Source of the DNA: Aedes albopictus
Lineage: Eukaryota > Arthropoda > Insecta > Diptera > Culicidae
DNA length: 64,000 bases
Reading direction: 5' to 3'
Assembly (NCBI RefSeq): GCF_035046485.1
Contig: NC_085136.1
Coordinates: forward strand, 163,057,963 to 163,121,962
In this document: one piece after another, positions 24,185 through 35,599 of the stretch
Layout: each line of letters opens with the position of its first letter
Numbering within the stretch: position 1 is the first letter of the stretch
The notes under the pieces: model-generated
The model's input: the letters and a program-made list of their open reading frames with translations, nothing else
Told to the model about the DNA's origin: nothing
The model's database searches: none
Made by a program: the position numbers and the translations under genes

Positions 24185-26335
24185 TTGTGATGCAAATGCA
24201 AGTCAAATGCATTCTGAGATTATTTTGCGCTTCCTATGCTCATTCCAAGCTTAGGAGCACACTAGATTCTATGTGATGCAAATGCAAGTCAAATGCATTT
24301 TGAGATTATTTTGCACTTCCTAAGCTCATTCCAAGCTCAGGAGCACACTAGATTCTATGTGATGCAAATGCAAGTCAAATGCATTCTGAGATTATTTTGC
24401 ACTTCCTAAGCTCATTCCAAGCTTAGGAGCACACTAGATTCTATGTGATGCAAATGCAAGTCAAATGCATTCTGAGATTATTTTGCACTTCCTAAGCTCA
24501 TTCCAAGCTTAGGAGCACACTAGATTCTATGTGATGCAAATGCAAGTCAAATGCATTCTGAGATTATTTTGCGCTTCCTAGGCTCATTCCAAGCTTAGGA
24601 GCACACTAGATTCTATGTGATGCAAATGCAAGTCAAATGCATTCTGAGATTATTTTGCGCTTTCTAAGCTCATTCCAAGCTTAGGAGCACACTAGATTCT
24701 ATGTGATGCAAATGCAAGTCAAATGCATTTTGAGATTATTTTGCACTTCCTAAGCTCATTCCAAGCTTAGGAGCACACTAGATTCTATGCGATGCAAATG
24801 CAAGTCAAATGCATTCTGAGATTATTTTGCGCTTCCTAAGCTTATTCCAAGCTCAGGAGCACACTAGATTCTATGCGATGCAAATGCAAGTCAAATGCAT
24901 TCTGAGATTATTTTGCGCTTTCTAAGCTCATTCCAAGCTTAGGAGCACACTAGATTCTATGTGATGCAAATGCAAGTCAAATGCATTCTGAGATTATTTT
25001 GCGCTTCCTAAGCTCATTCCAAGCTTAGGAGCACACTAGATTCTATGTGATGCAAATGCAAGTCAAATGCATTCTATGATTATTTTGCGCTTCCTATGCT
25101 CATTCCAAGCTTAGGAGCACACTAGATTCTATGTGATGCAAATGCAAGTCAAATGCATTCTGAGATTATTTTGCGCTTCCTAAGCTCATTCCAAGCTTAG
25201 GGGCACACTAGAATCTATGCGATGCAAATGCAAGTCAAATGCATTCTGAGATTATTTTGCGCTTGCTAAGCTTATTCCAAGCTCAGGAGCACACTAGATT
25301 CTATGCGATGCAAATGCAAGTCAAATGCATTCTGAGATTATTTTGCGCTTTCTAAGCTCATTCCAAGCTTAGGAGCACACTAGATTCTATGTGATGCAAA
25401 TGCAAGTCAAATGCATTTTGAGATTATTTTGCACTTCCTAAGCTCATTCCAAGCTCAGGAGCACACTAGATTCTATGTGATGCAAATGCAAGTCAAATGC
25501 ATTTTGAGATTATTTTGCACTTCCTAAGCTCATTCCAAGCTCAGGAGCACACTAGATTCTATGTGATGCAAATGCAAGTCAAATGCATTTTGAGATTATT
25601 TTGCACTTCCTAAGCTCATTCCAAGCTCAGGAGCACACTAGATTCTATGTGATGCAAATGCAAGTCAAATGCATTTTGAGATTATTTTGCACTTCCTATG
25701 CTCATTCCAAGCTTAGGAGCACACTAGATTCTATGTGATGCAAATGCAAGTCAAATGCATTCTGAGATTATTTTGCGCTTTCTAAGCTCATTCCAAGCTT
25801 AGGAGCACACTAGATTCTATGTGATGCAAATGCAAGTCAAATGCATTCTGAGATTATTTTGCGCTTCCTATGCTCATTCCAAGCTTAGGAACACACTAGA
25901 TTCTATGTGATGCAAATGCATTCTGAGATTATTTTGCGCTTTCTAAGCTCATTCCAAGCTTAGGAGCACACTAGATTCTATGTGATGCAAATGCAAGTCA
26001 AATGCATTTTGAGATTATTTTGCGCTTCCTAAGCTCATTCCAAGCTTAGGAGCACACCAGATTCTATGTGATGCAAATGCAAGTCAAATGCATTCTGAGA
26101 TTATTTTGCGCTTCCTATGCTCATTCCAAGCTCAGGAGCACACTAGATTCTATGCGATGCAAATGCAAGTCAAATGCATTCTGAGATTATTTTGCGCTTT
26201 CTAAGCTCATTCCAAGCTTAGGAGCACACTAGATTCTATGTGATGCAAATGCAAGTCAAATGCATTTTGAGATTATTTTGCACTTCCTAAGCTCATTCCA
26301 AGCTTAGGAGCACACTAGATTCTATGTGATGCAAA

Positions 26336-26396
26336 TTTTTTTTTTTTGTTTGTGTTTACGTGTATTTTAACTTATGCTAATTCTACACTTATTGTG
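26336..26396. other. Foreign segment in satellite, copy 2
   Basis: Second copy of the segment at 24127-24184, carried by the 2.2-kb higher-order duplication; its T run is shorter, which fits slippage after duplication. Confidence 0.7.
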
Positions 26397-27529
26397 ATGC
26401 AAATGCAAGTCAAATGCATTCTGAGATTATTTTGCGCTTCCTATGCTCATTCCAAGCTTAGGAGCACACTAGATTCTATGTGATGCAAATGCAAGTCAAA
26501 TGCATTCTGAGATTATTTTGCGCTTTCTAAGCTCATTCCAAGCTTAGGAGCACACTAGATTCTATGTGATGCAAATGCAAGTCAAATGCATTTTGAGATT
26601 ATTTTGCGCTTTCTAAGCTCATTCCAAGCTTAGGAGCACACTAGATTCTATGTGATGCAAATGCAAGTCAAATGCATTTTGAGATTATTTTGCACTTCCT
26701 AAGCTCATTCCAAGCTTAGGAGCACACCAGATTCTATGTGATGCAAATGCAAGTCAAATGCATTCTGAGATTATTTTGCGCTTCCTAAGCTCATTCCAAG
26801 CTTAGGAGCACACTAGATTCTATGTGATGCAAATGCAAGTCAAATGCATTTTGAGATTATTTTGCACTTCCTAAGCTCATTCCAAGCTTAGGAGCACACT
26901 AGATTCTATGTGATGCAAATGCAAGTCAAATGCATTCTGAGATTATTTTGCGCTTTCTAAGCTCATTCCAAGCTTAGGAGCACACTAGATTCTATGTGAT
27001 GCAAATGCAAGTCAAATGCATTTTGAGATTATTTTGCGCTTTCTAAGCTCATTCCAAGCTTAGGAGCACACTAGATTCTATGTGATGCAAATGCAAGTCA
27101 AATGCATTTTGAGATTATTTTGCACTTCCTAAGCTCATTCCAAGCTTAGGAGCACACTAGATTCTATGTGATGCAAATGCAAGTCAAATGCATTCTGAGA
27201 TTATTTTGCGCTTCCTAAGCTCATTCCAAGCTTAGGAGCACACTAGATTCTATGTGATGCAAATGCAAGTCAAATGCATTCTGAGATTATTTTGCGCTTT
27301 CTAAGCTCATTCCAAGCTTAGGAGCACACTAGATTCTATGCGATGCAAATGCAAGTCAAATGCATTCTGAGATTATTTTGCGCTTTCTAAGCTCATTCCA
27401 AGCTTAGGAGCACACCAGATTCTATGCGACGCAAATGCAAGTCAAATGCATTTTGAGATTATTTTGCGCTTCCTATGCTCATTCCAAGCTTAGGAGCACA
27501 CTAGATTCTATGTGATGCAAATGCAAGTC

Positions 27530-29990
27530 AAATGCATTCTCGGATTATTTTGCGCTTCATTAGCTCATTACAAGCTTAGGAATAAACTAGCTTCTATGTG
27601 ATGCAAATGCAAGTTAAATGCATTCTCGGATTATTTTGCGCTTCCTTAGCTCATTCCAAGCTTAGGAATATTCTAGTTTCTATGTGATGCAAATGCAAGC
27701 TAAATGCATTCTCGGATTATTTTGCGCTTCCTTAGCTCATTACAAGCTTAGGAATATTCTAGCTTCTATGTGATGCAAATGCAAGCTAAAGGCATTCTCG
27801 GATTATTTTGCGCTTAGCTCATTCCAAGCTTAGGAGCACACTAGATTCTATGTGATGCAAATGCAAGTCAAATGCATTTTGAGATTATTTTGCGCTTTCT
27901 AAGCTCATTCCAAGCTTAGGAGCACACTAGATTCTATGTGATGCAAATGCAAGTCAAATGCATTTTGAGATTATTTTGCGCTTTCTAAGCTCATTCCAAG
28001 CTTAGGAGCACACTAGATTCTATGTGATGCAAATGCAAGTCAAATGCATTCTGAGATTATTTTGCGCTTCCTATGCTCATTCCAAGCTTAGGAGCACACT
28101 AGATTCTATGTGATGCAAATGCAAGTCAAATGCATTCTGAGATTATTTTGCACTTCCTAAGCTCATTCCAAGCTTAGGAGCACACTAGATTCTATGTGAT
28201 GCAAATGCAAGTCAAATGCATTCTGAGATTATTTTGCGCTTCCCATGCTCATTCCAAGCTCAGGAGCACACTAGATTCTATGCGATGCAAATGCAAGTCA
28301 AATGCATTCTGAGATTATTTTGCGCTTTCTAAGCTCATTCCAAGCTTAGGAGCACACTAGATTCTATGTGATGCAAATGCAAGTCAAATGCATTCTCGGA
28401 TTATTTTGCGCTTCCTTAGCTCATTACAAGCTTAGGAATATTCTAGCTTCTATGTGATGCAAATGCAAGCTAAAGGCATTCTCGGATTATTTTGCGCTTA
28501 GCTCATTCCAAGCTTAGGAGCACACTAGATTCTATGTGATGCAAATGCAAGTCAAATGCATTTTGAGATTATTTTGCGCTTTCTAAGCTCATTCCAAGCT
28601 TAGGAGCACACTAGATTCTATGTGATGCAAATGCAAGTCAAATGCATTTTGAGATTATTTTGCACTTCCTAAGCTCATTCCAAGCTTAGGAGCACACTAG
28701 ATTCTATGTGATGCAAATGCAAGTCAAATGCATTCTGAGATTATTTTGCACTTCCTAAGCTCATTCCAAGCTCAGGAGCACACTAGATTCTATGCGATGC
28801 AAATGCAAGTCAAATGCATTCTGAGATTATTTTGCGCTTCCTAAGCTCATTCCAAGCTTAGGAGCACACTAGATTCTATGTGATGCAAATGCAAGTCAAA
28901 TGCATTCTCGGATTATTTTGCGCTTCATTAGCTCATTACAAGCTTAGGAATAAACTAGCTTCTATGTGATGCAAATGCAAGTTAAATGCATTCTCGGATT
29001 ATTTTGCGCTTCCTTAGCTCATTCCAAGCTTAGGAATATTCTAGTTTCTATGTGATGCAAATGCAAGCTAAATGCATTCTCGGATTATTTTGCGCTTCCT
29101 TAGCTCATTACAAGCTTAGGAATATTCTAGCTTCTATGTGATGCAAATGCAAGCTAAAGGCATTCTCGGATTATTTTGCGCTTCCTTAGCTCATTCCAAG
29201 CTTAGGAATATTCTAGTTTCTATGTGATGCAAATGCAAGCTAAATGCATTCTCGGATTATTTTGCGCTTCCTTAGCTCATTATAAGCTTAGGAATATTCT
29301 AGCTTCTATGTGATGCAAATGCAAGCTAAATGCATTCTCGGATTATTTTGCGCTTCCTTAGCTCATTACAAGCTTAGGAATATTCTAGCTTCTATGTGAT
29401 GCACATGCAAGCTAAAGGCATTCTCGGATTATTTTGCGCTTAGCTCATTCCAAGCTTGGGAATATTCTAGCTTCTATGTGATGTAAATGCATTCTGAGAT
29501 TATTTTGCGCTTCCTAAGCTCATTCCTTAGGAATATTATAGCTTCTATGTGATGCAAATGCAAGTTAAATGCATTCTCGGATTATTTTGCGCTTCCTTAG
29601 CTCATTACAAGCTTAGGAATATTCTAGCTTCTATGTGATGCAAATGCAAGCTAAATGCATTCTCGGATTATTTTGCGCTTCCTTAGCTCATTCCAAGCTT
29701 AGGAATATTCTAGTTTCTATGTGATGCAAATGCAAGCTAAATGCATTCTCGGATTATTTTGCGCTTCCTTAGCTCATTATAAGCTTAGGAATATTCTAGC
29801 TTCTATGTGATGCAAATGCAAGCTAAATGCATTCTCGGATTATTTTGCGCTTCCTTAGCTCATTACAAGCTTAGGAATATTCTAGCTTCTATGTGATGCA
29901 CATGCAAGCTAAAGGCATTCTCGGATTAATTTGTGCTTTCTAAGCTCATTCCAAGCTTAGGAATATACTAGCTTCTTTGTGATGCATGGC
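27530..29990. repeat. Right-edge satellite subfamily
   Basis: Monomers here mix with a distinct subfamily that reads CTCGGATTATTTTGCGCTTC, CCTTAGCTCATTACAAGC and GGAATATTCTAGCTTCTATG. A block with the unusual GCGCTTCATTAGC variant appears near 27551 and again near 28919, so local block duplications of about 1.37 kb also occurred. A few monomers are shortened (near 27815, 28495, 29450 and 29510). The array ends at a GCATGGCATGGCATGGC run at 29987-30001. Confidence 0.85.
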
Positions 29991-30001
29991 ATGGCATGGC
30001 A

Positions 30002-31310
30002 CGGTAGGGCTCAACTATGCTGCTCTTCTTCGCATGTCAGTCCCATTTTGTTTTTCAAAGCGTCTATCTTTTCTTACTCCAAAAATTTTCGAAAATCTGT
30101 AGGAAATTACTTGGGAAATCATGCATAGTTTGTCATGGCATATTGAGCTGTGAAATGTGGCGGAAAGAAGGACAGTATGGAGTTGCGTTACGAATCTCAT
30201 TTTTGGGTATTTTTCGTACTGTTTCTCAATTACAACTTTTATTTTAGTTTTCTTTTAAACTGTAGACCTTATGTTTGATGAATAGTATATACACAGACAA
30301 ACAGACGTATCACTTGGAACAAATTGCGATTAAAACCATCGTCAGGAAAACATAATCGCCCAATGCTAACCAGGCTGTGTTACGTAAACTACTCAGTAGG
30401 TGACAGTAGTGAGCAAACGTCAAACAGGAGCAAAAACGATGCAAGCGCCGTAACCGAGCGATTTGCGAACTACAAAACAAATTGATAATGATGTTGGAAA
30501 GAAAATAAAGCAGTTTCTCTTCGTTTTACTTCTCTGATTACATAGATCTGATCCACATCCATTAGTTTACTAGTTCAAGCGATATGATGCAGGTTACTGC
30601 AAAGTGATTCAAAGGAGGTACGCGTTCAGTTTTGATAATTTAAGCTGTTTCATAGGCGGTGACTGTTGTTACTGTTTCAAAATCCACCGTCCAGGCGTGT
30701 CCATTGTGTAATAGATTAAAGAATTGTGTTGCTCTTGCATGCTCCACTGCCGCCGGAGCTTAACAGATCCGTGTTAGTTTTATTTCACTTAGTAGCTCGC
30801 TGCTGAACTTTTTCCTGGGCGACGCCGATACCTCAACGCACCTCACTGCTGCAGCGTTGTTTCTGACGTTAGGACATATTTTGAATGATTTTGTTGTTTA
30901 GAGTTGTGCGTCCACGTCTCAGTTCCGCCACTCCGTCGTCCTCACACCTTCCGGAACGACAAGCTACCGCCATCAGGCTTTCTGCTACTTTCGTTAACCT
31001 AAAGCAATGCCCTGAAGGTTACAGTTGGTCACTCAGGAGCTGACATTACGTTTCAGTTCTGCCGAAGTGAAATCATCGGATCCGTGCTATCGCCGCTAGT
31101 GTTCAAGTCAGCTACCGTCGACATACGCGGGCTGATAGGCGGGGCCTACTTTCTGTGTTAGGTGTCCGCACCCGTATTCCGCTGGCGAACTCCATCCGAG
31201 GCGATACCGATAGAACAGCTCATCGTACTGTCGTTATCTACTGCGACCACCGAGAGTACGTTCCAGTACATCTACATCCTAGAAGAGAGAAAAAGGGTAA
31301 TAAAGTTTAT
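30002..31310. other. Unique spacer, nothing recognised
   Basis: About 1.3 kb between the 86-bp satellite and the minisatellite. 30760-31300 is less AT-rich and two overlapping frames run from it into the minisatellite, but neither gives a recognisable domain. It could be the remnant of a retrotransposon leader; I cannot support a call. Confidence 0.5.
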
Positions 31311-32780
31311 AATTGGATTCCTCCGGGGATTCCTCCAAAAATTCCTCCGGGCATTACTTCAGGAATTCATCCGGGATTCCTCCAGGAATTCATCTTGGGA
31401 TTTATCCAGGAATTCCTTCGGAGATTCCTTCGGGGTTTCCTCCAGGAACTCCCCCGGAGATTTATCCATGAAATCTTTTTTAGATTCCTACTGGGATTCT
31501 TCCAGGAATTCCTCCGGGGATTCCTTCAGGAATTTCTCCAAGGATTCGTCCAGAATTCCTTCGGAGTTTCATCCGGAAATTCCTTCGGTGATTCCTCCAG
31601 TAATTCCTCGGGGATTCCTCCAGGAATTCCTTCGGGGATTTCTCCAGGAATTCTTGCGGGAATTCCTGCGGGCATTCCTCCAGGAATTCATCTTGGGATT
31701 TATCCAGGAATTCCTTCGGAGATTCCTTCGGGGTTTCCTCCAGGAACTCCCCCGGAGATTTATCCATGAAATCTTTTTTAGATTCCTACTGGGATTCTTC
31801 CAGGAATTCCTCCGGGGATTCCTTCAGGAATTTCTCCAAGGATTCGTCCAGAATTCCTTCGGAGTTTCATCCGGAAATTCCTTCGGTGATTCCTCCAGTA
31901 ATTCCTCGGGGATTCCTCCAGGAATTCCTTCGGGGATTTCTCCAGGAATTCCTGCGGGCATTCCTCCAGGAATTCATCTTGGGGTTTATCCAGGAATTCC
32001 TTCGGAGATTCCTTCGGGGTTTCCTCCAGGAACTCCCCCGGAGATTTATCCATGAAATCTTTTTTAGATTCCTACTGGGATTCTTCCAGGAATTCCTCCG
32101 GGGATTCCTCCAGGAATTCTTGCGGGGATTCCTCCAGGAATTCCTCCGGGGATTCCTCCAGGAATTCCTGCGGGGATTCCTCCAGGAATTCCTTCGGGGA
32201 TTCCTCCAGGAATTCCTCCGGGGATTACTTCAGGAATTCCTCCGGGATTCCTCCAGGAATTCATCTTGGGATTTATCCAGGAGTTCCTTCGGGGTTTCCT
32301 CCAGGAGCTCCCCCAGAGATTTATCCATGAAATCTTTTTTAGATTCCTCCTGGGATTCTTCCAGGAATTCCTCTGGGGATTCCTTCAGGAATTTCTCCAA
32401 GAATTCGTCCAGAATTCCTTCGGAGTTTCATCCGGGAATTCCTTCGGTGATTCATCCAGGAATTACTTCGCGGATTCCTCCAGGAATTCCTTCGGGGATT
32501 CCTCCAGGAATTCCTTCGGGGATTCCTCCAGGAATTCCTTCGGGGATTCCTCCAGGAATTCCTTCGGGGATTCCTCCAGGAATTCCTTCGGGGATTTCTC
32601 CAGGAATTTCTGCGGGAATTCCTCCATGAATTCCTGCGGGCATTCCTGCGGGCATTCCTGCGGGCATTCCTCCAGGAATTCATCTTGGGATTTATCCAGG
32701 AATTCCTTCGGAGATTCCTTCGGGGTTTCCTCCAGGAACTCCCCCGGAGATTTATCCATGAAATCTTTTTTAGATTCCTA
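31311..32780. repeat. Minisatellite with ~286-bp higher-order units
   Basis: Built from 12-bp words of the GGAATTCCTCC/GGGGATTCCTCC family, organised into larger units marked by TTTATCCATGAAATC at about 31461, 31759, 32045, 32320 and 32751 (spacing 275-298 bp, then about 431 bp). Several frames on both strands are open because unit length is a multiple of three and stops are rare; they are not genes. Confidence 0.9.
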
Positions 32781-35095
32781 CTGGGATTCTTCCAGGAATT
32801 TCTCCGGGGATTCCTCCAGGAATTCCTCCGGGGATTCCTCCAGGAATTCCTCCGGGGATTCCTCCAGGAATTCCTCCGGGGATTCCTCCAGGAATTCCTT
32901 CGGGGATTCCTCCAGGAATTCCTCCGGGGATTCCTCCAGGAATTCCTCCGGGAATTCCTCCGGGGATCCCTCCAGGAATTCCTCCGGGGATTCCTCCAGG
33001 AATTCCTCCGGGGATTCCTCCAGGAATTCCTCCGGGGATTCCTCCAGGAATTCCTCCGGGGATTCCTCCAGGAATTCCTCCGGGGATTCCTCCAGGAATT
33101 CCTCCGGGGATTCCTCCAGGAATTCCTCCGGGGATTCCTCCAGGAATTCCTCCGGGGATTCCTCCAGGAATTCCTCCGGGGATTCCTCCAGGAATTCCTC
33201 CGGGGATTCCTCCAGGAATTCCTCCGGGGATTCCTCCAGGAATTCCTCCGGGGATTCCTCCAGGAATTCCTCCGGGGATTCCTCCAGGAATTCCTCCGGG
33301 GATTCCTCCAGGAATTCCTCCGGGGATTCCTCCAGGAATTCCTCCGGGGATTCCTCCAGGAATTCCTCCGGGGATTCCTCCAGGAATTCCTCCGGGGATT
33401 CCTCCAGGAATTCCTCCGGGGATTCCTCCAGGAATTCCTCCGGGGATTCCTCCAGGAATTCCTCCGGGGATTCCTCCAGGAATTCCTCCGGGGATTCCTC
33501 CAGGAATTCCTCCGGGGATTCCTCCAGGAATTCCTCCGGGGATTCCTCCAGGAATTCCTCCGGGGATTCCTCCAGGAATTCCTCCGGGGATTCCTCCAGG
33601 AATTCCTCCGGGGATTCCTCCAGGAATTCCTCCGGGGATTCCTCCAGGAATTCCTCCGGGGATTCCTCCAGGAATTCCTCCGGGGATTCCTCCAGGAATT
33701 CCTCCGGGGATTCCTCCAGGAATTCCTCCGGGGATTCCTCCAGGAATTCCTCCGGGGATTCCTCCAGGAATTCCTCCGGGGATTCCTCCAGGAATTCCTC
33801 CGGGGATTCCTCCAGGAATTCCTCCGGGGATTCCTCCAGGAATTCCTCCGGGGATTCCTCCAGGAATTCCTCCGGGGATTTCTCCAGGAATTCCTCCGGG
33901 GATTCCTCCAGGAATTCCTCCAGGAATTCCTCCGGGGATTCCTCCAGGAATTCCTCCGGGGATTCCTCCAGGAATTCCTCCGGGGATTCCTCCAGGAATT
34001 CCTCCGGGGATTCCTCCAGGAATTCCTCCGGGGATTCCTCCAGGAATTCCTCCGGGGATTCCTCCAGGAATTCCTCCGGGGATTCCTCCAGGAATTCCTC
34101 CGGGGATTCCTCCAGGAATTCCTCCGGGGATTCCTCCAGGAATTCCTCCGGGGATTCCTCCAGGAATTCCTCCGGGGATTCCTCCAGGAATTCCTCCGGG
34201 GATTCCTCCAGGAATTCCTCCGGGGATTCCTCCAGGAATTCCTCCGGGGATTCCTCCAGGAATTCCTCCGGGGATTCCTCCAGGAATTCCTCCGGGGATT
34301 CCTCCAGGAATTCCTCCGGGGATTCCTCCAGGAATTCCTCCGGGGATTCCTCCAGGAATTCCTCCGGGGATTCCTCCAGGAATTCCTCCGGGGATTCCTC
34401 CAGGAATTCCTCCGGGGATTCCTCCAGGAATTCCTCCGGGGATTCCTCCGGGGATTCCTCCAGGAATTCCTCCGGGGATTCCTCCAGGAATTCCTCCGGG
34501 GATTCCTCCAGGAATTCCTCCGGGGATTCCTCCAGGAATTCCTCCGGGGATTCCTCCAGGAATTCCTCCGGGGATTCCTCCAGGAATTCCTCCGGGGATT
34601 CCTCCAGGAATTCCTCCGGGGATTCCTCCAGGAATTCCTCCGGGGATTCCTCCAGGAATTCCTCCGGGGATTCCTCCAGGAATTCCTCCGGGGATTCCTC
34701 CAGGAATTCCTCTGGGGATTCCTCCAGGAATTCCTTCGGGGATTCCTCCAGGAATTCCTTCGGGGATTCCTCCAGGAATTCCTTCGGGGATTCCTCCAAG
34801 AATTCCTTCGGGGATTCCTCCAGGAATTCCTTCGGGGATTCCTCCAGGAATTCCTCCGGGGATTCCTCCAGGAATTCCTCCGGGGATTCCTCCAGGAATT
34901 CCTATGGGGATTCCTCCAGAAATTCCTTCGGGGATTCCTCCAGGAATTCCTCCGGGAATTCCTCCAGGAATTGCTTCGGGGATTCCTCCAGGAATGGCTT
35001 CGGGGATTCCTCCAGGAATTGCTTCGGGGATTCCTCCAGGAATTCTTGCGGAGATTCCTCCAGGAATTCCTTCGAGGACTTCTTCAAGGCCACCC
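32781..35095. repeat. 24-bp minisatellite array (~96 copies)
   Basis: Near-perfect tandem copies of a 24-bp unit, GGAATTCCTCCG followed by GGGATTCCTCCA. 32990-34700 is almost invariant; the right end drifts (TTCGGGG and GCTTCGGGG variants). It translates as [16 protein letters not shown] or PPGIPSGI repeats on the plus strand and EESPEEFL repeats on the minus strand, giving frames up to 983 codons. These are consequences of the stop-free unit, with no start context or non-repeat domain. Each unit holds GGGGATTCCT, which fits the insect NF-kB-type GGGRNTYYYY consensus. Confidence 0.95.
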
Positions 35096-35124
35096 TGAAT
35101 TTGCCTTTTAAAGGAAGATTTCCC

Positions 35125-35416
35125 CTCCTCTCTCTCTCTCTTCTTGGCGTAACGTCCTCACTGGGACAAAGCCTGCTTCTCAGCTTAGTGTTCTATGAGC
35201 ACTTCTACAGTTATTAACTGAGAGCTTCCTCTGCCAATGACCATTTTGCATGTGTATATCGTGTGGCAGGCACGAAGATACTCTATGCCCAAGGAAGTCA
35301 AGGAAATTTCCTTTAAGAAAAGATCCTGGATCGACCGGGAATCGAACCCGTCACCCTCAGCATGGTCATGCTGAATACCCGTGCGTTTACCGCCTCGGCT
35401 ATATGGGCCCTGCATA
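35125..35416 (-). mobile_element. Feilai-like tRNA-derived SINE
   Basis: Reading on the minus strand from 35416: GGGCCCATATAGCCGAGGCG (A box), then B box GGTTCGATTCCC, then the SINE body containing CCTTGGGCATAGAGTATC and GAAGCAGGCTTTGTCCCAG, ending in a (GA)n tail. I recognise this as the abundant Aedes SINE Feilai or a close relative. It is flanked by the 11-bp duplication GAAGATTTCCC at 35114-35124 and 35417-35427. It is non-coding and dependent on LINE enzymes. Confidence 0.85.
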
Positions 35417-35436
35417 GAAGATTTCCCATATCATTT

Positions 35437-35564
35437 ATATACCGTTAGGTCGCCATTCACCGCTCATGCTCCATTCACCGCTTGTTTCATATGATTTATA
35501 TTCAAATCATATGAAACGAGTGGTGAATGGAGCATGAGCGGTGAATGGCGACCTTACGGTATAT
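35437..35564. mobile_element. Short palindromic MITE or hairpin
   Basis: A 128-bp near-perfect palindrome: ATATACCGTTAGGTCGCCAT at the left is mirrored by ATGGCGACCTTACGGTATAT at the right, with arms of about 58 bp meeting near 35500. Flanking TA dinucleotides fit a Tc1/mariner-type target. It lies only 9 bp from the SINE target duplication. Confidence 0.7.
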
Positions 35565-35599
35565 TGATGTTGTATTATTTATTTATTGTTTGCAGTAAT

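Larger units (their letters stand above)
22560..26396. repeat. ~2.2-kb higher-order repeat in the satellite (two copies)
   Basis: Rare monomer variants recur at a fixed distance of 2209 bp: ATTCTATGATTATTTTGC at about 22862 and 25071, GGGGCACACTAGAATCTATG at about 22990 and 25200, and the foreign segment at 24127 and 26336. A monomer with an internal deletion recurs at a slightly smaller offset (23791 and 25914), so one monomer was lost and another gained within the second copy. Confidence 0.8.
11280..29990. repeat. 86-bp satellite array (~200 monomers)
   Basis: The core monomer is 86 bp, running from GAGCACACTAGATTCTATGT through GATGCAAATGCAAGTC and GAGATTATTTTGC to CATTCCAAGCTTAG. Monomers differ at a few recurrent sites (CTGAG/TTGAG/TTGAA; GCGCTT/GCACTT; CTAAGC/CTATGC/CTAGGC; GCTTAG/GCTCAG; TGTGATG/TGCGATG). 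Combinations of these variants recur in blocks, showing higher-order duplication. The array is interrupted at 17425-18890 by a non-LTR element and at two places by the same ~58-bp segment. Every typical monomer contains the octamer ATGCAAAT. Edge monomers (11280-11450 and 27530-29990) are more diverged than the centre. The array lies inside the giant insertion. No coding function. Confidence 0.95.

Noticed and set aside
11280..29990. CRISPR-like array of direct repeats
   Set aside because: Contiguous 86-bp monomers with no unique spacers, in eukaryotic DNA; this is a tandem satellite.
31155..32629. [10 protein letters not shown] / FLQEFLRGF repeat proteins of 200-300 codons
   Set aside because: Same reason: phases of the GGAATTCC minisatellite; the short non-repeat N-terminal parts match nothing.
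32266..35217. 983-codon serine-rich protein (and 808- and 673-codon companions)
   Set aside because: All are translations of one 24-bp repeat that is open in several phases on both strands; no unique domain, start context or splice evidence.
35330..35416. A genuine minus-strand tRNA gene
   Set aside because: The promoter boxes belong to the Feilai-like SINE; target duplications and the SINE body are clear.
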